From NCBI RefSeq assembly GCF_013200955.2, contig NZ_CP053697.2, positions 868,001 through 932,000 on the forward strand: 64,000 nt of DNA. Direction: 5' to 3'. Source of the DNA: Pseudomonas campi. GTDB lineage: Bacteria; Pseudomonadota; Gammaproteobacteria; Pseudomonadales; Pseudomonadaceae. The notes below the pieces were generated by a model. The model ran no database searches. It was not told where the DNA came from and saw only the letters and a program-made list of their open reading frames with translations. Each line of letters starts with the position of its first letter. Position 1 is the first letter of the stretch. A program made the position numbers and the translations under genes. This document shows positions 25,330 to 34,397 of the stretch, in pieces.

Positions 25330-28300
25330 TCAAGGTTTGACGATGGTCAGCTTGCCCGCCTTGCCACGCGCCTGCTGGCTGGTGTCGTACATGCCTTCGG
25401 CGTAGGCCGGCGGCGTGCCGAAGGTGCCGGCGTTGGTGGCGCGTACGCGGTAGACGAAGGTGGCGGCGTCGCGGTAGACGGTGCCGTAGAGCACCACGCG
25501 GTCATCACGCACATCGGCGAAGTCCGGGTTCCAGTCGCTCAGCGCGCTTTCACCGACCGGCGGCTGCCAGCTCGGTTCTGCGTATTCGCCTTCCTCGCTG
25601 TATTCCTCCTCGGACGACTCCTCGTCGGTGCTTGCGGTCACCACGGCCGGCTGGTTGTACACCGGCTCGGTGCCGCCCGGCAGCAGGTCGACCACGGCCA
25701 CCTGCTGCACCTGGTCGAAGTCCTTGGCGCGCAGGCGCAGGCGGACGAAGAATTCGTCGCCGACCTTGACCTGGTCCACTGGCTCGCCATCCAGGTCGGT
25801 GTACTCGTGGGTCACTTCCAGGCCGTCGGCAATCACCTTGTTCGGCGCGCCGCGGTCGTAGCCGGCTTCGCTGAGCATGTAGAACACCGGCGCGTCGCTG
25901 TCCTTGCGCAGCAGGAGCATCTTCGCCGCGATCGGCACCTCGCTGATCGGCGGCTTGCCGCTCAGTTCCAGCGGCTGCTCGCCCTGCTTGCCCAGCCAGG
26001 CGCTGACCTTGAGGTTGAGACCGACTTCGGCGCGCTCGCCGTAGCTGTCCAGGGCGCGCAGCAGCAGGGCGGCGGACAGCGAGTTGTAGCGCTGTTCGCT
26101 GAGGCGCTCGCCGAGGCTGTCGAGCAGTTTCACCGGCACTTCGTCGAGCTCGCCGGGGAAGTGCTTGCTGAGCAGGCGCAGGTGCTCGGCGTCATGCACC
26201 AGCGGGTCGTAGTACAGGCCGTAGCTGCTCCAGTTCTTCTCCAGGGTGCGCCACTGCTGCTCGCCGAACAGCTTGTCGGCCTGCTTGTCTTGCTTGAGCA
26301 GCTTGTAGCTGGCGGCCAGGTACGCGGCGCCGATGTCCTGTTGCCAGTTCTGCCTGTGGTAGGTCTCGTAGCGCTCGCGGATATCGGCCAGGGCGCCGCT
26401 GGTGACCACGCCCTGGCGGGTCAGCAGGTAGGCGGCGTAGGCGCGGTCGCGCAGCTCGCCGAGGCCTTCGCTGGGGCCGTTGGCCACTTGCGACAGGTAG
26501 GCGTTGGCGCGGTTGAGCAGGTCGCCCGGTACCGGGTAATTGCGTTCCTTGGCCTCGATCAGGAAGTCGCTGGCGTACAGGCTGGCGAACGGCACCACTT
26601 GCGGGTTGGCCGCCCACAGGCCGAAGCCGCCTTCCAGGTTCTGCCGCGAACGCAGGATGCGCACCGCGTTGTCGAAGGCCGGCAGGGCGGCCTGGTCGAC
26701 GCCGGCCGCCGAGCTGCCCCAGACCAGCGCCGGCATGGCCTTGGACACCAGTTGCTCGGTGCAGCTGTAGCCGTAGTCGGCCAGGTAGCTCTGCAGGCCG
26801 TCGGCCCACACCAGCGGCGAGCCGGCGGCGCCGAAGCGCACGTTGCGCAGCTGCGGGTACAGATCACGGCTGATCTGCACTTCGCCACTGGAGTCCTCAG
26901 TGCGGCCCAGGGTCAGCGCCACGCGGCGCTCCACCAGCGGGCGCACCGAGGTGGTTTCGCCGATCTGCACGCGCTTGCCGTCGGGCAGGGTGGCGACGAA
27001 GTTGAGATCGGCCGAACCCAGGGCTTCCAGGGCCAGCAGGTCGATTTCCACCACGCCTTCCTTGCGCGGCGCCAGTTGCAGCTCGGCCTGGCTGATGGCT
27101 TGTACCTTGAGGCCGGCGCTGGTCTCCACGCTGACTTTGACCGTGGCCGGTTTATCCAGGTTGCTGAACACTCCGGCGCTGACCTTGAACACATCGCCCG
27201 GGGCGACGAAGGCCGGCACGTTGGGGGTGATCACCAGCGGCCCACGCACGGCCGTAGCGCCTTCAACCACGCCGATGCGCGCATCGTCGACGGCCACGGC
27301 GAACAGGTGCAGCTTGCCGTTGAAGTAGTCCGGCACCGGGTAGCTGAAGTGGTTGTCGCCGGGCTGCAGGTCGACCAGGCCGGACCAGTAAGCCACCGGC
27401 GGCTTGCGCTTGCGCTTGAACGGATTGAGGTGGGCGCCGAGCAGGTCTTCGCCGTCACCGCCGACTGCCGCAGCCTGCAACAGGCGGCTGAATTCGGGCA
27501 GGAGCAGGTCGAGGATCTGGCTGGTTTCCACTTCCAGGGCGCGTTTCTGGAAGAACTGCGCCAGCGGGTCGGGCGCCTTGTAACGCGCCACCTGCAGGAT
27601 GCCTTCGTCCACCGCGTAGATCACCGCGCGGCCGGGGCGGTCGCTGCGCACATTGATATCCAGGGTCTGCCCCGGCTCGATATGCCCGGCGGCCTCCAGT
27701 TGCAGCGGGATGCGCCGGGCGTCGAGGTCGATACGGAAGGCCGCGGCGCCATAGGACAGCGGGCTCATGTAGACCTCGGGCGAGGCGCTGTCGCGGACGA
27801 ACTGCACGTTGACGTAGGCGTTGCCTTCCAGTTCGGCGGGCAGACGTATGCGCTGCACGCTGCTGGTGCTGTCGGCCTTGAACCACTGGTGGGCGTAGAC
27901 CTTGTCGCGCTCGATGGTGATCAGCCCGGCGCCGGTGTAAGGCGCGCGGATGCTGATCTCGATCTCGCCGCCCTGGGCGTAGCTGTCCTGGTCCAGGCGC
28001 AGCTGCAGTTCGGCGTTACGCTCCAGCGAGCGGCTGGCGTTGCCCTGGCCGGCGACGCTGTAGTCGACCTGGTTCAGCGGCGTGCCATCGGCGGCCTTGA
28101 GGGTCAGGGTGTAGTCGCCGGGCTCGCTGGTGTTCAGCGTCTGCTTGCTGCCGGCGGCGGCAATCGCCAGCGGCTGGCTGCCGAGCGGGATGTTCTTGAT
28201 CCGCGACTGGTACTTGTAGGTGCCGTTGGACTGCTTGACCAGTACCGACACGTAACGGTGCTCGACCAGCTCGGTGGAGAGGCCGTCCACCGCCAGCGGC

Positions 28301-31179
28301 TTGAGATCCGGACCGATGGCCAGCCACTCGATCTCGCGCTTGGCGCCCTTGCTCACGTAGCTCAGCGAGTCGACGCTCTTGATCCCGACCAGCCAGGGCG
28401 CGGAAGACACCATCAGGCTGCTCTGCGCGGCGACGTTGCGTCCGCCCTCGGCCTCGAACACCCGCGCCAGCAGGCTGAGGCGGTAGGTGCTGGCGGCGTA
28501 GCGATCCAGCTTGAGGTCGAGCAGGGTTTCGCCGTTGTCGTCGGTCTGTGCTTCCGGCAGTTCCTCCGTACTGCTTTCGTTCAGCGAGTTGTTCAGACGG
28601 AAGCGGTAGTCGGCATAGCCGTCGAAGGCGGCATAGGCCGGCGACAGGGTCATCTCGGCGGTGACCCGGCGCGCCGAGGCCGGCGCGCCGAACAGGTGCA
28701 TGGCCTTGACCTTGGCCTCGACCTGCGCGGGGGCGATCCAGCCCTTGACCGGCGTCTTGGCCAGGGTGGTCGTGACCTTCATGCGGTCCGGTTCGAAGTC
28801 ACGCACCTTGAAGTCGACGCTGCCCAGTTCGGTACGTCGCTGCTCTTCGTCGATCAGGCTCAGGCTGGCGGTGTAGGTGCCGGCCGGCGCTGCTTCGCTG
28901 CTGTGGAAGTCGAGGCTCTCGAAGCCGCTGCTGGACAGTTTCAGCTGCTGACGCAGCACGCTCTGGCCACGCGGGTCGCGCACGTCCAGTTCGACCGGCA
29001 GGCCCTGCAACTGGCCGCTCCAGTTGGCGGTGCGGACGATCATGCCCAGGTGCGCGGTCTCGCCCGGACGGTACAGGCCGCGGTCGCTGAACAGGTAGGC
29101 GCCGAGGCGATCCGGCTCGCCGGCCTCGTACTGGCCGCCGATATCGAAGCGCGACAGGTCGAGGCGATGCTGGCTGCGCGCCACCGGCAGGAACGACTGG
29201 TCGTTGCCGTAATTGACCACATACATCAGCGGGGTCTTCTCGCGGCGCAGTTCGTCGAGCCTGGCGAAATGCGCCTGGCCGTTGAGGTCGGTGTAGGCCG
29301 TAGCCACCGGCAGGCCGTTGCGGCCGATGATCTCGACTTCGGCACCGGCCACCGCGCCGCCCTGGCTGAGCGACTGGACGAAGATGTCGTGGCTGCCATT
29401 GCTGCTGCGTTTGGCGATGATGCCCAGGTCGGTGACCACCACGAAGCGCAGGTCGCGGGTCGGGTTGTCGTCGTAGTAATAGTCGAAGGTGTCCTGGCTC
29501 GGATCATCCTCGGAGCTGAGCTTGATCACGAAGATGCCGCGGCGACCGCCGTCGGCATTCAGGTAGGGCGCCAGGTCGACATGGCTGTACTGGGTCTTGG
29601 CCGGGTCGCCGGCATCCAGCGGCAGGCGGACCTCCATGCGCTCGACCAGGCGGTCGAAGTAGCCGTTGGAGAACTCGGGGCGGGCGAAGCTGCCATGGTT
29701 CTGATCGACCAGGTGGTGCAGCTGGTTGGGCAGCAGGCGCGAGATTTCCACTTGGGCGCCGGGCACGCCGCGACCGAGGATGCCCAGCTGCTTCTCGCCA
29801 TTCAGGCTGAGCAGGGCGCCTTCGGAAAGGAAGGCCAGGGCGCGCGGGTACTTGGGCATCTGTAGCAGGCTGTAGGTCGGGTCCTTGGCCAGGTAGCCAC
29901 CGACCGCCTCGACCTTGGCCGCCACCTTCACATAAAGGAAGCGCCCCGGCGCGGCCTTGAACTTGAAGGCGTGCAGGCTGTTCAGCGGTTCGATGCTGGG
30001 GATATGGGTCAGCTGCAGGCGTTCGGCCTTGGCCAGGGTCTTTTCGTCGACCTGGTAAGCGTCCCAGAACACGCTGCCCTGCGGCGTGCGCTCGGGCAGC
30101 AGCCAGGCCTGTACCTGCTTGGCGATGGCCTCGTCGGCCACGGCGCTGGAGCTGCTGAACATCAGCACCGGCTCCGGCTCGCCGCGGTCGTTGTCGACGA
30201 ACTGGACATTGCTGGCGCTGAAGGTCAGGCGATAGCGACCGGGTATGGTGGCCGAGGTGTGCAGCTGCTGCAGGGTGGCGTTGCCACCGTCGCGCGCCTG
30301 GATGCCCTTGTCCACGACCAGGCTCACAGTGCTGCTTTCCAGCGGAGTGGCCAGCGGCGCGGAGTGCACATAGGCCTGCAGGCCGTTCTTGCTGAAGCTG
30401 ATTTCCGCTACAGGCGGGACATCCTTGTCGCGGTACTCGAGGCCTCGGTCGAGGTTGATGGCGACCCGCTCGCGGAAGGATTGCTGATCCACCGGGTGAG
30501 TGAAGCGAATGGTGCTGACCAGTTTCTTCAGGCTCGGCACGACCGGGTCCTGGTACAGCTCGCGGCTGCTGACTTCTGCGTCGAAGGCCTGGGTGCGCAG
30601 GCGTTGCTCATATTGCTCAAGCAGCACGCCGTCGGCCAGCAGGCCTTCCTCGGCCATGATCACTTTGTAGCCCTGGGCAATCGGCCAATCGCCGGCCGGG
30701 GTGAACACCAGGGCACGATCGCTCGCCCAGTGCCAAACGCCCTTGATCGCCGGCTGCAGTTCGATGCCCTGATGCACCGGTTTGCCGATGGCTTCCAGGG
30801 GCGCTGCCGAGTCGCGGAAGTCGATGCGCAGCGGGGCGATGACTGGCGTTTCCTGGGTGTAATCGGTCAGCGCCGGTGCTTCCACCGAGTAAGCCACGCT
30901 GTAGGGCACCGGCAGGTTCTGGTACCAGTGCCAGGCATAGGCGCCGGCGCCACCGAGCAGGGCCAGCAGCGCCAGGGCCGCGGCCGTCTGCTTGGGTCGG
31001 GCGCGCAGCCAGCGGCCTCCGGCGCACAGGCCCTGCCACAGCTTGCGCAGCCACAACGGCGGCTGCCAGCTGCCCACCAGGGCGCCCAGCAGCCAGCGCA
31101 CCAGGCGCAGGATGCCGAGGATGACGAAAGCGAAAATGGCGAAAATGCGGCGGCAAGCCGACTTGATCGAAGCGAGCAT
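25330..31179 (-). CDS. Very large bacterial alpha-2-macroglobulin (YfaS/YfhM-like), membrane-anchored
   Basis: About 1949 residues. Start at ATG 31179 is preferred because GCAGGG is correctly spaced; an ATG six bases earlier abuts it. The N-terminus has two hydrophobic stretches (about residues 8-32 and 65-85, AAALALLALLGGAGAYAWHW) and no lipobox, so it is a membrane-anchored periplasmic protein. It continues as macroglobulin domains, with a bait-like region mid-protein, and carries an intact thioester motif, GYSCTEQL, with Cys1473; the following helical thioester domain includes NLEGGFGLWAANPQVVPFAS. Family role: trapping foreign proteases in the periplasm, paired with PBP1C. An acidic Glu/Ser run (DEESSEEEYSEEGEYAEPS) lies near the C-terminus. 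Confidence 0.92.
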   Translation of the reverse strand: MLASIKSACRRIFAIFAFVILGILRLVRWLLGALVGSWQPPLWLRKLWQGLCAGGRWLRARPKQTAAALALLALLGGAGAYAWHWYQNLPVPYSVAYSVEAPALTDYTQETPVIAPLRIDFRDSAAPLEAIGKPVHQGIELQPAIKGVWHWASDRALVFTPAGDWPIAQGYKVIMAEEGLLADGVLLEQYEQRLRTQAFDAEVSSRELYQDPVVPSLKKLVSTIRFTHPVDQQSFRERVAINLDRGLEYRDKDVPPVAEISFSKNGLQAYVHSAPLATPLESSTVSLVVDKGIQARDGGNATLQQLHTSATIPGRYRLTFSASNVQFVDNDRGEPEPVLMFSSSSAVADEAIAKQVQAWLLPERTPQGSVFWDAYQVDEKTLAKAERLQLTHIPSIEPLNSLHAFKFKAAPGRFLYVKVAAKVEAVGGYLAKDPTYSLLQMPKYPRALAFLSEGALLSLNGEKQLGILGRGVPGAQVEISRLLPNQLHHLVDQNHGSFARPEFSNGYFDRLVERMEVRLPLDAGDPAKTQYSHVDLAPYLNADGGRRGIFVIKLSSEDDPSQDTFDYYYDDNPTRDLRFVVVTDLGIIAKRSSNGSHDIFVQSLSQGGAVAGAEVEIIGRNGLPVATAYTDLNGQAHFARLDELRREKTPLMYVVNYGNDQSFLPVARSQHRLDLSRFDIGGQYEAGEPDRLGAYLFSDRGLYRPGETAHLGMIVRTANWSGQLQGLPVELDVRDPRGQSVLRQQLKLSSSGFESLDFHSSEAAPAGTYTASLSLIDEEQRRTELGSVDFKVRDFEPDRMKVTTTLAKTPVKGWIAPAQVEAKVKAMHLFGAPASARRVTAEMTLSPAYAAFDGYADYRFRLNNSLNESSTEELPEAQTDDNGETLLDLKLDRYAASTYRLSLLARVFEAEGGRNVAAQSSLMVSSAPWLVGIKSVDSLSYVSKGAKREIEWLAIGPDLKPLAVDGLSTELVEHRYVSVLVKQSNGTYKYQSRIKNIPLGSQPLAIAAAGSKQTLNTSEPGDYTLTLKAADGTPLNQVDYSVAGQGNASRSLERNAELQLRLDQDSYAQGGEIEISIRAPYTGAGLITIERDKVYAHQWFKADSTSSVQRIRLPAELEGNAYVNVQFVRDSASPEVYMSPLSYGAAAFRIDLDARRIPLQLEAAGHIEPGQTLDINVRSDRPGRAVIYAVDEGILQVARYKAPDPLAQFFQKRALEVETSQILDLLLPEFSRLLQAAAVGGDGEDLLGAHLNPFKRKRKPPVAYWSGLVDLQPGDNHFSYPVPDYFNGKLHLFAVAVDDARIGVVEGATAVRGPLVITPNVPAFVAPGDVFKVSAGVFSNLDKPATVKVSVETSAGLKVQAISQAELQLAPRKEGVVEIDLLALEALGSADLNFVATLPDGKRVQIGETTSVRPLVERRVALTLGRTEDSSGEVQISRDLYPQLRNVRFGAAGSPLVWADGLQSYLADYGYSCTEQLVSKAMPALVWGSSAAGVDQAALPAFDNAVRILRSRQNLEGGFGLWAANPQVVPFASLYASDFLIEAKERNYPVPGDLLNRANAYLSQVANGPSEGLGELRDRAYAAYLLTRQGVVTSGALADIRERYETYHRQNWQQDIGAAYLAASYKLLKQDKQADKLFGEQQWRTLEKNWSSYGLYYDPLVHDAEHLRLLSKHFPGELDEVPVKLLDSLGERLSEQRYNSLSAALLLRALDSYGERAEVGLNLKVSAWLGKQGEQPLELSGKPPISEVPIAAKMLLLRKDSDAPVFYMLSEAGYDRGAPNKVIADGLEVTHEYTDLDGEPVDQVKVGDEFFVRLRLRAKDFDQVQQVAVVDLLPGGTEPVYNQPAVVTASTDEESSEEEYSEEGEYAEPSWQPPVGESALSDWNPDFADVRDDRVVLYGTVYRDAATFVYRVRATNAGTFGTPPAYAEGMYDTSQQARGKAGKLTIVKP

Positions 31180-31381
31180 ATGCATCCCTGCAACATGGAG
31201 GTGCGGACCTTGCGTCCACGGGATCGACGGCACTGCCTGTCGAGGCGCGGATTATGCGCCTGACGGCCCTCCTGGCGGCGGGGCGCTGATAAAGAAATTC
31301 GAAGAGTTTGTGCACTGCGTCACGCTTGACCAGGTCGTCAGGTTGCGTGGCTGTGCGGCTGGCTTCGCCGGTAGCGCGTCG

Positions 31382-32230
31382 TTACTCCGCCGGCAATTGA
31401 GCAAGCTGGTGGCGGTAGTGCTCGAGCAGGTATGCGGGTAGCCAGCGTTCGTAGCTGGCCTGGAACACCGCCTGATGCCCCTGGCCCTCCAGTACGTGGC
31501 TCAGCTCGGCAAAGACCCGATCGGTTTCCGTGCTGCGCGTGCAACTGAGCCGGCCGGGCAGTAGCTGGTTACTGCCGGCGATGGGGTAAAAGCGCAGGAG
31601 CTGGTGGCTGGCGGCGAAATAGACCATTTCGTTGGGGTAGCTGAAGGTGTAGTCGATGCGCCGGCGGTCGAGCATGTTGAACAGGGCGCTGGTGGACTCG
31701 CCCTGGTGGACCCTGGCGAAACCGCTGTGCGCTGTGTCGTGGGTGGTTTTCAGCAGGTCGTCGATCAGGCTGCCATAACTGCGGCCACTGGCAATGCCGG
31801 GGCGCATCTGCGGGTCTTTGAACAGGCGTTCGAGTTGCACATGCCCGGCCGGGTCGAGGTAGGGCTTCACGCGTTCGATCTGTTCCTGGCTGATCACCAC
31901 ACCCAGGGGCAGCACATGGCCGTAGGGCTTGCTGAAGCGCAGAAAAGCCTCGCGTTCCGGGGTCTTGAAAGCGGCCAGCAGGCAGTAAGGGCCGCCTTGC
32001 TCGGCCATGTGCATCGCCCGCGGCCAGGGCACGACCGACTCGGTGAAACGGTGCTGGGGAAGCGCCTGCTGCAGGTAAGCGAACAGGCTGTTTATGTAAC
32101 CTTGATTGGCATGGGGCCCCTGGGTCATGGACATGGGCGGAAATTCCGCGCTGAGCCAGACGATGCTGTCGGCCTGCGCGGTAGCAGCGATGCAGGTCAG
32201 GTTCAACAGCAGGGCTTTCAGTCGTTTCAT
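31382..32230 (-). CDS. Periplasmic solute-binding-like protein (TIGR02285/SBP family 3 type)
   Basis: 282 residues with a signal peptide (MKRLKALLLNLTCIAATAQA). The mature protein begins DSIVWLSAEFPPMSMTQGPH and includes WPRAMHMAEQGGPYCLLAAF and ASGRSYGSLIDDLL, features of family 3 solute-binding-like proteins of pseudomonads that occur without transporter genes. No permease is nearby. The ligand is unknown. It is transcribed toward the macroglobulin gene's upstream side and 150 bases separate the two. Confidence 0.75.
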   Translation of the reverse strand: MKRLKALLLNLTCIAATAQADSIVWLSAEFPPMSMTQGPHANQGYINSLFAYLQQALPQHRFTESVVPWPRAMHMAEQGGPYCLLAAFKTPEREAFLRFSKPYGHVLPLGVVISQEQIERVKPYLDPAGHVQLERLFKDPQMRPGIASGRSYGSLIDDLLKTTHDTAHSGFARVHQGESTSALFNMLDRRRIDYTFSYPNEMVYFAASHQLLRFYPIAGSNQLLPGRLSCTRSTETDRVFAELSHVLEGQGHQAVFQASYERWLPAYLLEHYRHQLAQLPAE

Positions 32231-32320
32231 CTCGCGCTCATGTCGGCATGCAGGCCGCCTCCATGGCCGGGTTCAACCCTGATCAGTCTAGGGGGCGGCA
32301 ACGGCTTGCGCGAACGCTGC

Positions 32321-32698
32321 TCAGGGTTTGCCCTGTGCGTCGATCACTTCCTGCGCCGCGCGGAAGGCGTCGATGGCCGCTGGGACGCCGGCGTAGACCG
32401 CGCAGTGCAACAGCGCTTCGCGGATTTCCTCGACTGTGCAGCCGTTGTTCAGGGCGCCGCGCACATGGCCTTTGAGCTCCTGCGGGCACTTCAGCGCGGT
32501 CAGCGCGGCCAGGGTGATCAGGCTGCGGGTCTTGCGGTCCAGCCCTTCGCGGTTCCACACACCGCCCCAGGCGTGTTCATTGACGAAGTCCTGCAGTGGT
32601 TGGCTGAATTCGGTGGCATTGCCGAGGGCGCGGTCGACGAAGGCATCGCCCATCACTTCGCGGCGCACCTGCAGGCCACTGGGTTTTTCCTGGCTCAT
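32321..32698 (-). CDS. Carboxymuconolactone decarboxylase family protein (PcaC-like)
   Basis: 125 residues, the typical length of 4-carboxymuconolactone decarboxylase, the beta-ketoadipate pathway enzyme that makes 3-oxoadipate enol-lactone. The sequence QPLQDFVNEHAWGGVWNREG and the core LKGHVRGALNNGCTVEEIRE with LLHCAVYAGVPAA match PcaC-like proteins rather than AhpD (no CxxC). No other protocatechuate genes are nearby, so I leave the symbol blank; it may act on another substrate. It is 17 bases downstream of... the antiporter gene lies upstream in coordinates order, and the two may be co-transcribed. Confidence 0.8.
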   Translation of the reverse strand: MSQEKPSGLQVRREVMGDAFVDRALGNATEFSQPLQDFVNEHAWGGVWNREGLDRKTRSLITLAALTALKCPQELKGHVRGALNNGCTVEEIREALLHCAVYAGVPAAIDAFRAAQEVIDAQGKP

Positions 32699-32714
32699 CG
32701 GTTATCTCCTTGAT

Positions 32715-33800
32715 TCAGCGCTGGCGATGCCAGGCGCGGGCACCGATGACTGCCAGGGTGACGGCGGTCAGCGGCAGGACGAAGGTCAGCATGGCTTGCT
32801 GGAAGGCGTCGAGCCAGGGCGCGCCGCTGCTGTGGACGACCAGGTAGGTGGTGTAGATGGCGTAGTAGACAACGAACAGCACGCCTTCCCAGCGGTTAAT
32901 CGAGTAGCCGTTGAAGAAGATCGGCAGGCAGGCCACGGCCACCGCGATCATCACCGGGAAGTCGAAGGCCAGGGCGTTGGCTGCCACCGGGATGGCGCTT
33001 GGCGACACCAGCGAGGCCAGGCCTAGCACGCAGAGCAGGTTGAAGATGTTGCTGCCGACGATGTTGCCCACGGCGATGTCGCGCTCACCCTTGATGGCCG
33101 CCATCACCGAGGTGGCCAGCTCCGGCAGCGAGGTGCCGATGGCGACCACGGTCAGACCGATCACCAGTTCAGACATGCCCAGGGCGCGAGCCATCTGCAC
33201 GGCGCCTTCGACCAGGAAGTTGGAGCCGCTGACCAGCAGTACCAGGCCGGCGATGATCAGCCCCAGGTTGATGACCCAGGCATAAGGTTTGGCGGGCTCG
33301 TGCAGGCCGTATTCGTCTTCGAACTCGTCGCCGCCCTCGGCTTTCTTCTCGCGGCGGCTACTGATGATCAGGAAACCGGTGTAGGCCAGGATACCGGCGA
33401 ACAACAGGGCGCCGTCCAGGCGACTGAGGCTGCCGTCATAGGCCAGGGCATAGGTGACCAGGCTGGCACCGATCATGATCGGCACGTCCAGGCGGATCAG
33501 CTGGCGCGATACCAGCAGCGGCGCGATCAGTGCGGTCACACCCAGAATCAGCAGCACGTTGGCAATGTTGCTGCCGACCACGTTGCCAATGGCCAGGTCG
33601 CCGCTGCCGTTCAGGGCCGCTTGCACGCTGACCGCGGTTTCCGGGGCGCTGGTACCGAAGGCGACCACGGTGAGGCCGATGATCAGTGGCGGTATGCCGA
33701 ACTGGGCGGCCAGTTTGGCAGCGCCGCGAACCAGCACCTCGGCGCCGGCGACCAGCAGCACCAGGCCGGCGAGCAAATAGACGAAGGTCATCAGGGTCAT
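32715..33800 (-). CDS. Calcium/sodium antiporter, YrbG-like (CaCA family)
   Basis: 361-residue inner-membrane exchanger with about ten to eleven helices and two inverted alpha-repeats. The repeats are seen at VVAFGTSAPETAVSVQAALN with GDLAIGNVVGSNIANVLLIL, and VVAIGTSLPELATSVMAAIK with RDIAVGNIVGSNIFNLLCVL, which carry the ion-binding acidic and polar residues. A short charged cytoplasmic loop (SRREKKAEGGDEFEDEYGLH) joins the halves. It ends 17 bases before the PcaC-like gene, so they may form a transcription unit. Confidence 0.9.
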   Translation of the reverse strand: MTLMTFVYLLAGLVLLVAGAEVLVRGAAKLAAQFGIPPLIIGLTVVAFGTSAPETAVSVQAALNGSGDLAIGNVVGSNIANVLLILGVTALIAPLLVSRQLIRLDVPIMIGASLVTYALAYDGSLSRLDGALLFAGILAYTGFLIISSRREKKAEGGDEFEDEYGLHEPAKPYAWVINLGLIIAGLVLLVSGSNFLVEGAVQMARALGMSELVIGLTVVAIGTSLPELATSVMAAIKGERDIAVGNIVGSNIFNLLCVLGLASLVSPSAIPVAANALAFDFPVMIAVAVACLPIFFNGYSINRWEGVLFVVYYAIYTTYLVVHSSGAPWLDAFQQAMLTFVLPLTAVTLAVIGARAWHRQR

Positions 33801-33873
33801 GGTCAGGCTCCAAAAAAGATCGGCATAGCTTATTCATCCAGCGGGACAATGCCAGAGGCTGTAGCGCCTTGTT

Positions 33874-34245
33874 TCAATCGCGCAGGGTTTCGATGCGTAC
33901 CTGTGCGGTGCCACTGGTGAGCATGTCGAGCTGCTCGGCGGCGGCTTTCGATACATCGATCAGGCGCCCGCGCGAGTAGGGCCCGCGATCATTGATGCGC
34001 ACCGCTACGCGCTTGCCGTTGCGCAGGTTGGTGACCTGTACCCGGGTGCCGAAAGGCAGTTGGCGGTGGGCGGCGGTCAGCGCGTGCTGGTCGAAGCGCT
34101 CGCCGCTGGCGGTTTTGCGTCCGTGGTGCCGGGCGCCATACCAGGAGGCCTGGCCTTCGGCGCGGTAACCCTGCGGGTCGACTTTGCCCTGGCTGGCGCA
34201 GGCGCTGAGCAGCAGGGCGGCGAACAGGGCGAAAGCGAAACGCAT
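33874..34245 (-). CDS. Short RlpA-like lipoprotein with double-psi beta-barrel
   Basis: 123 residues. A lipobox LLLSACAS gives a lipidated cysteine near residue 16. The rest is one RlpA double-psi beta-barrel, with [40 protein letters not shown] and [14 protein letters not shown]. RlpA proteins are septal lytic transglycosylases acting on denuded glycan strands, but the canonical septal RlpA has a C-terminal SPOR domain, which this one lacks, so it is a paralogue that cannot be targeted the same way. It follows gatCAB on the same strand after 150 bases with two palindromes. Confidence 0.87.
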   Translation of the reverse strand: MRFAFALFAALLLSACASQGKVDPQGYRAEGQASWYGARHHGRKTASGERFDQHALTAAHRQLPFGTRVQVTNLRNGKRVAVRINDRGPYSRGRLIDVSKAAAEQLDMLTSGTAQVRIETLRD

Positions 34246-34255
34246 GGCTGCTCCA

Positions 34256-34341
34256 GTAGGGTGGATGACGCTTTATTCATCCACCATGGGATTTGTGTAG
34301 TGGACCAGTGGTGGAAAACGCTGCGCGGTTTTCCACCCTAC
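34256..34341. repeat. Palindromic repeat, family B (copy 2, mosaic)
   Basis: The left half, GTAGGGTGGATGACGC..., matches the left arm of the copy at 12890. The right half differs: GGTGGAAAACGC and GCGGTTTTCCACC form their own hairpin ending CCACCCTAC. The outer GTAGGGTGG/CCACCCTAC ends still pair. Confidence 0.7.
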
Positions 34342-34348
34342 GGATAAC

Positions 34349-34374
34349 ACGACGCCGGGCTAACCCGGCGTCGT
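34349..34374 (-). terminator. Strong hairpin downstream of gatB
   Basis: Eleven-base perfect stem ACGACGCCGGG (34349-34359) / CCCGGCGTCGT (34364-34374) with loop CTAA, just past the gatB stop. On the minus strand it is followed by GTTAT, a weak U-tract. Confidence 0.6.
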
Positions 34375-34397
34375 TATCGTTAGCGAGCCAATCCGAC

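Noticed and set aside
25309..29865. 1518-codon open frame on the plus strand opposite the macroglobulin gene
   Set aside because: High-GC antisense shadow: composition is Ala/Val/Gly/Gln-rich without domains, it has no ribosome-binding site, and the opposite strand has clear domains and a thioester motif.
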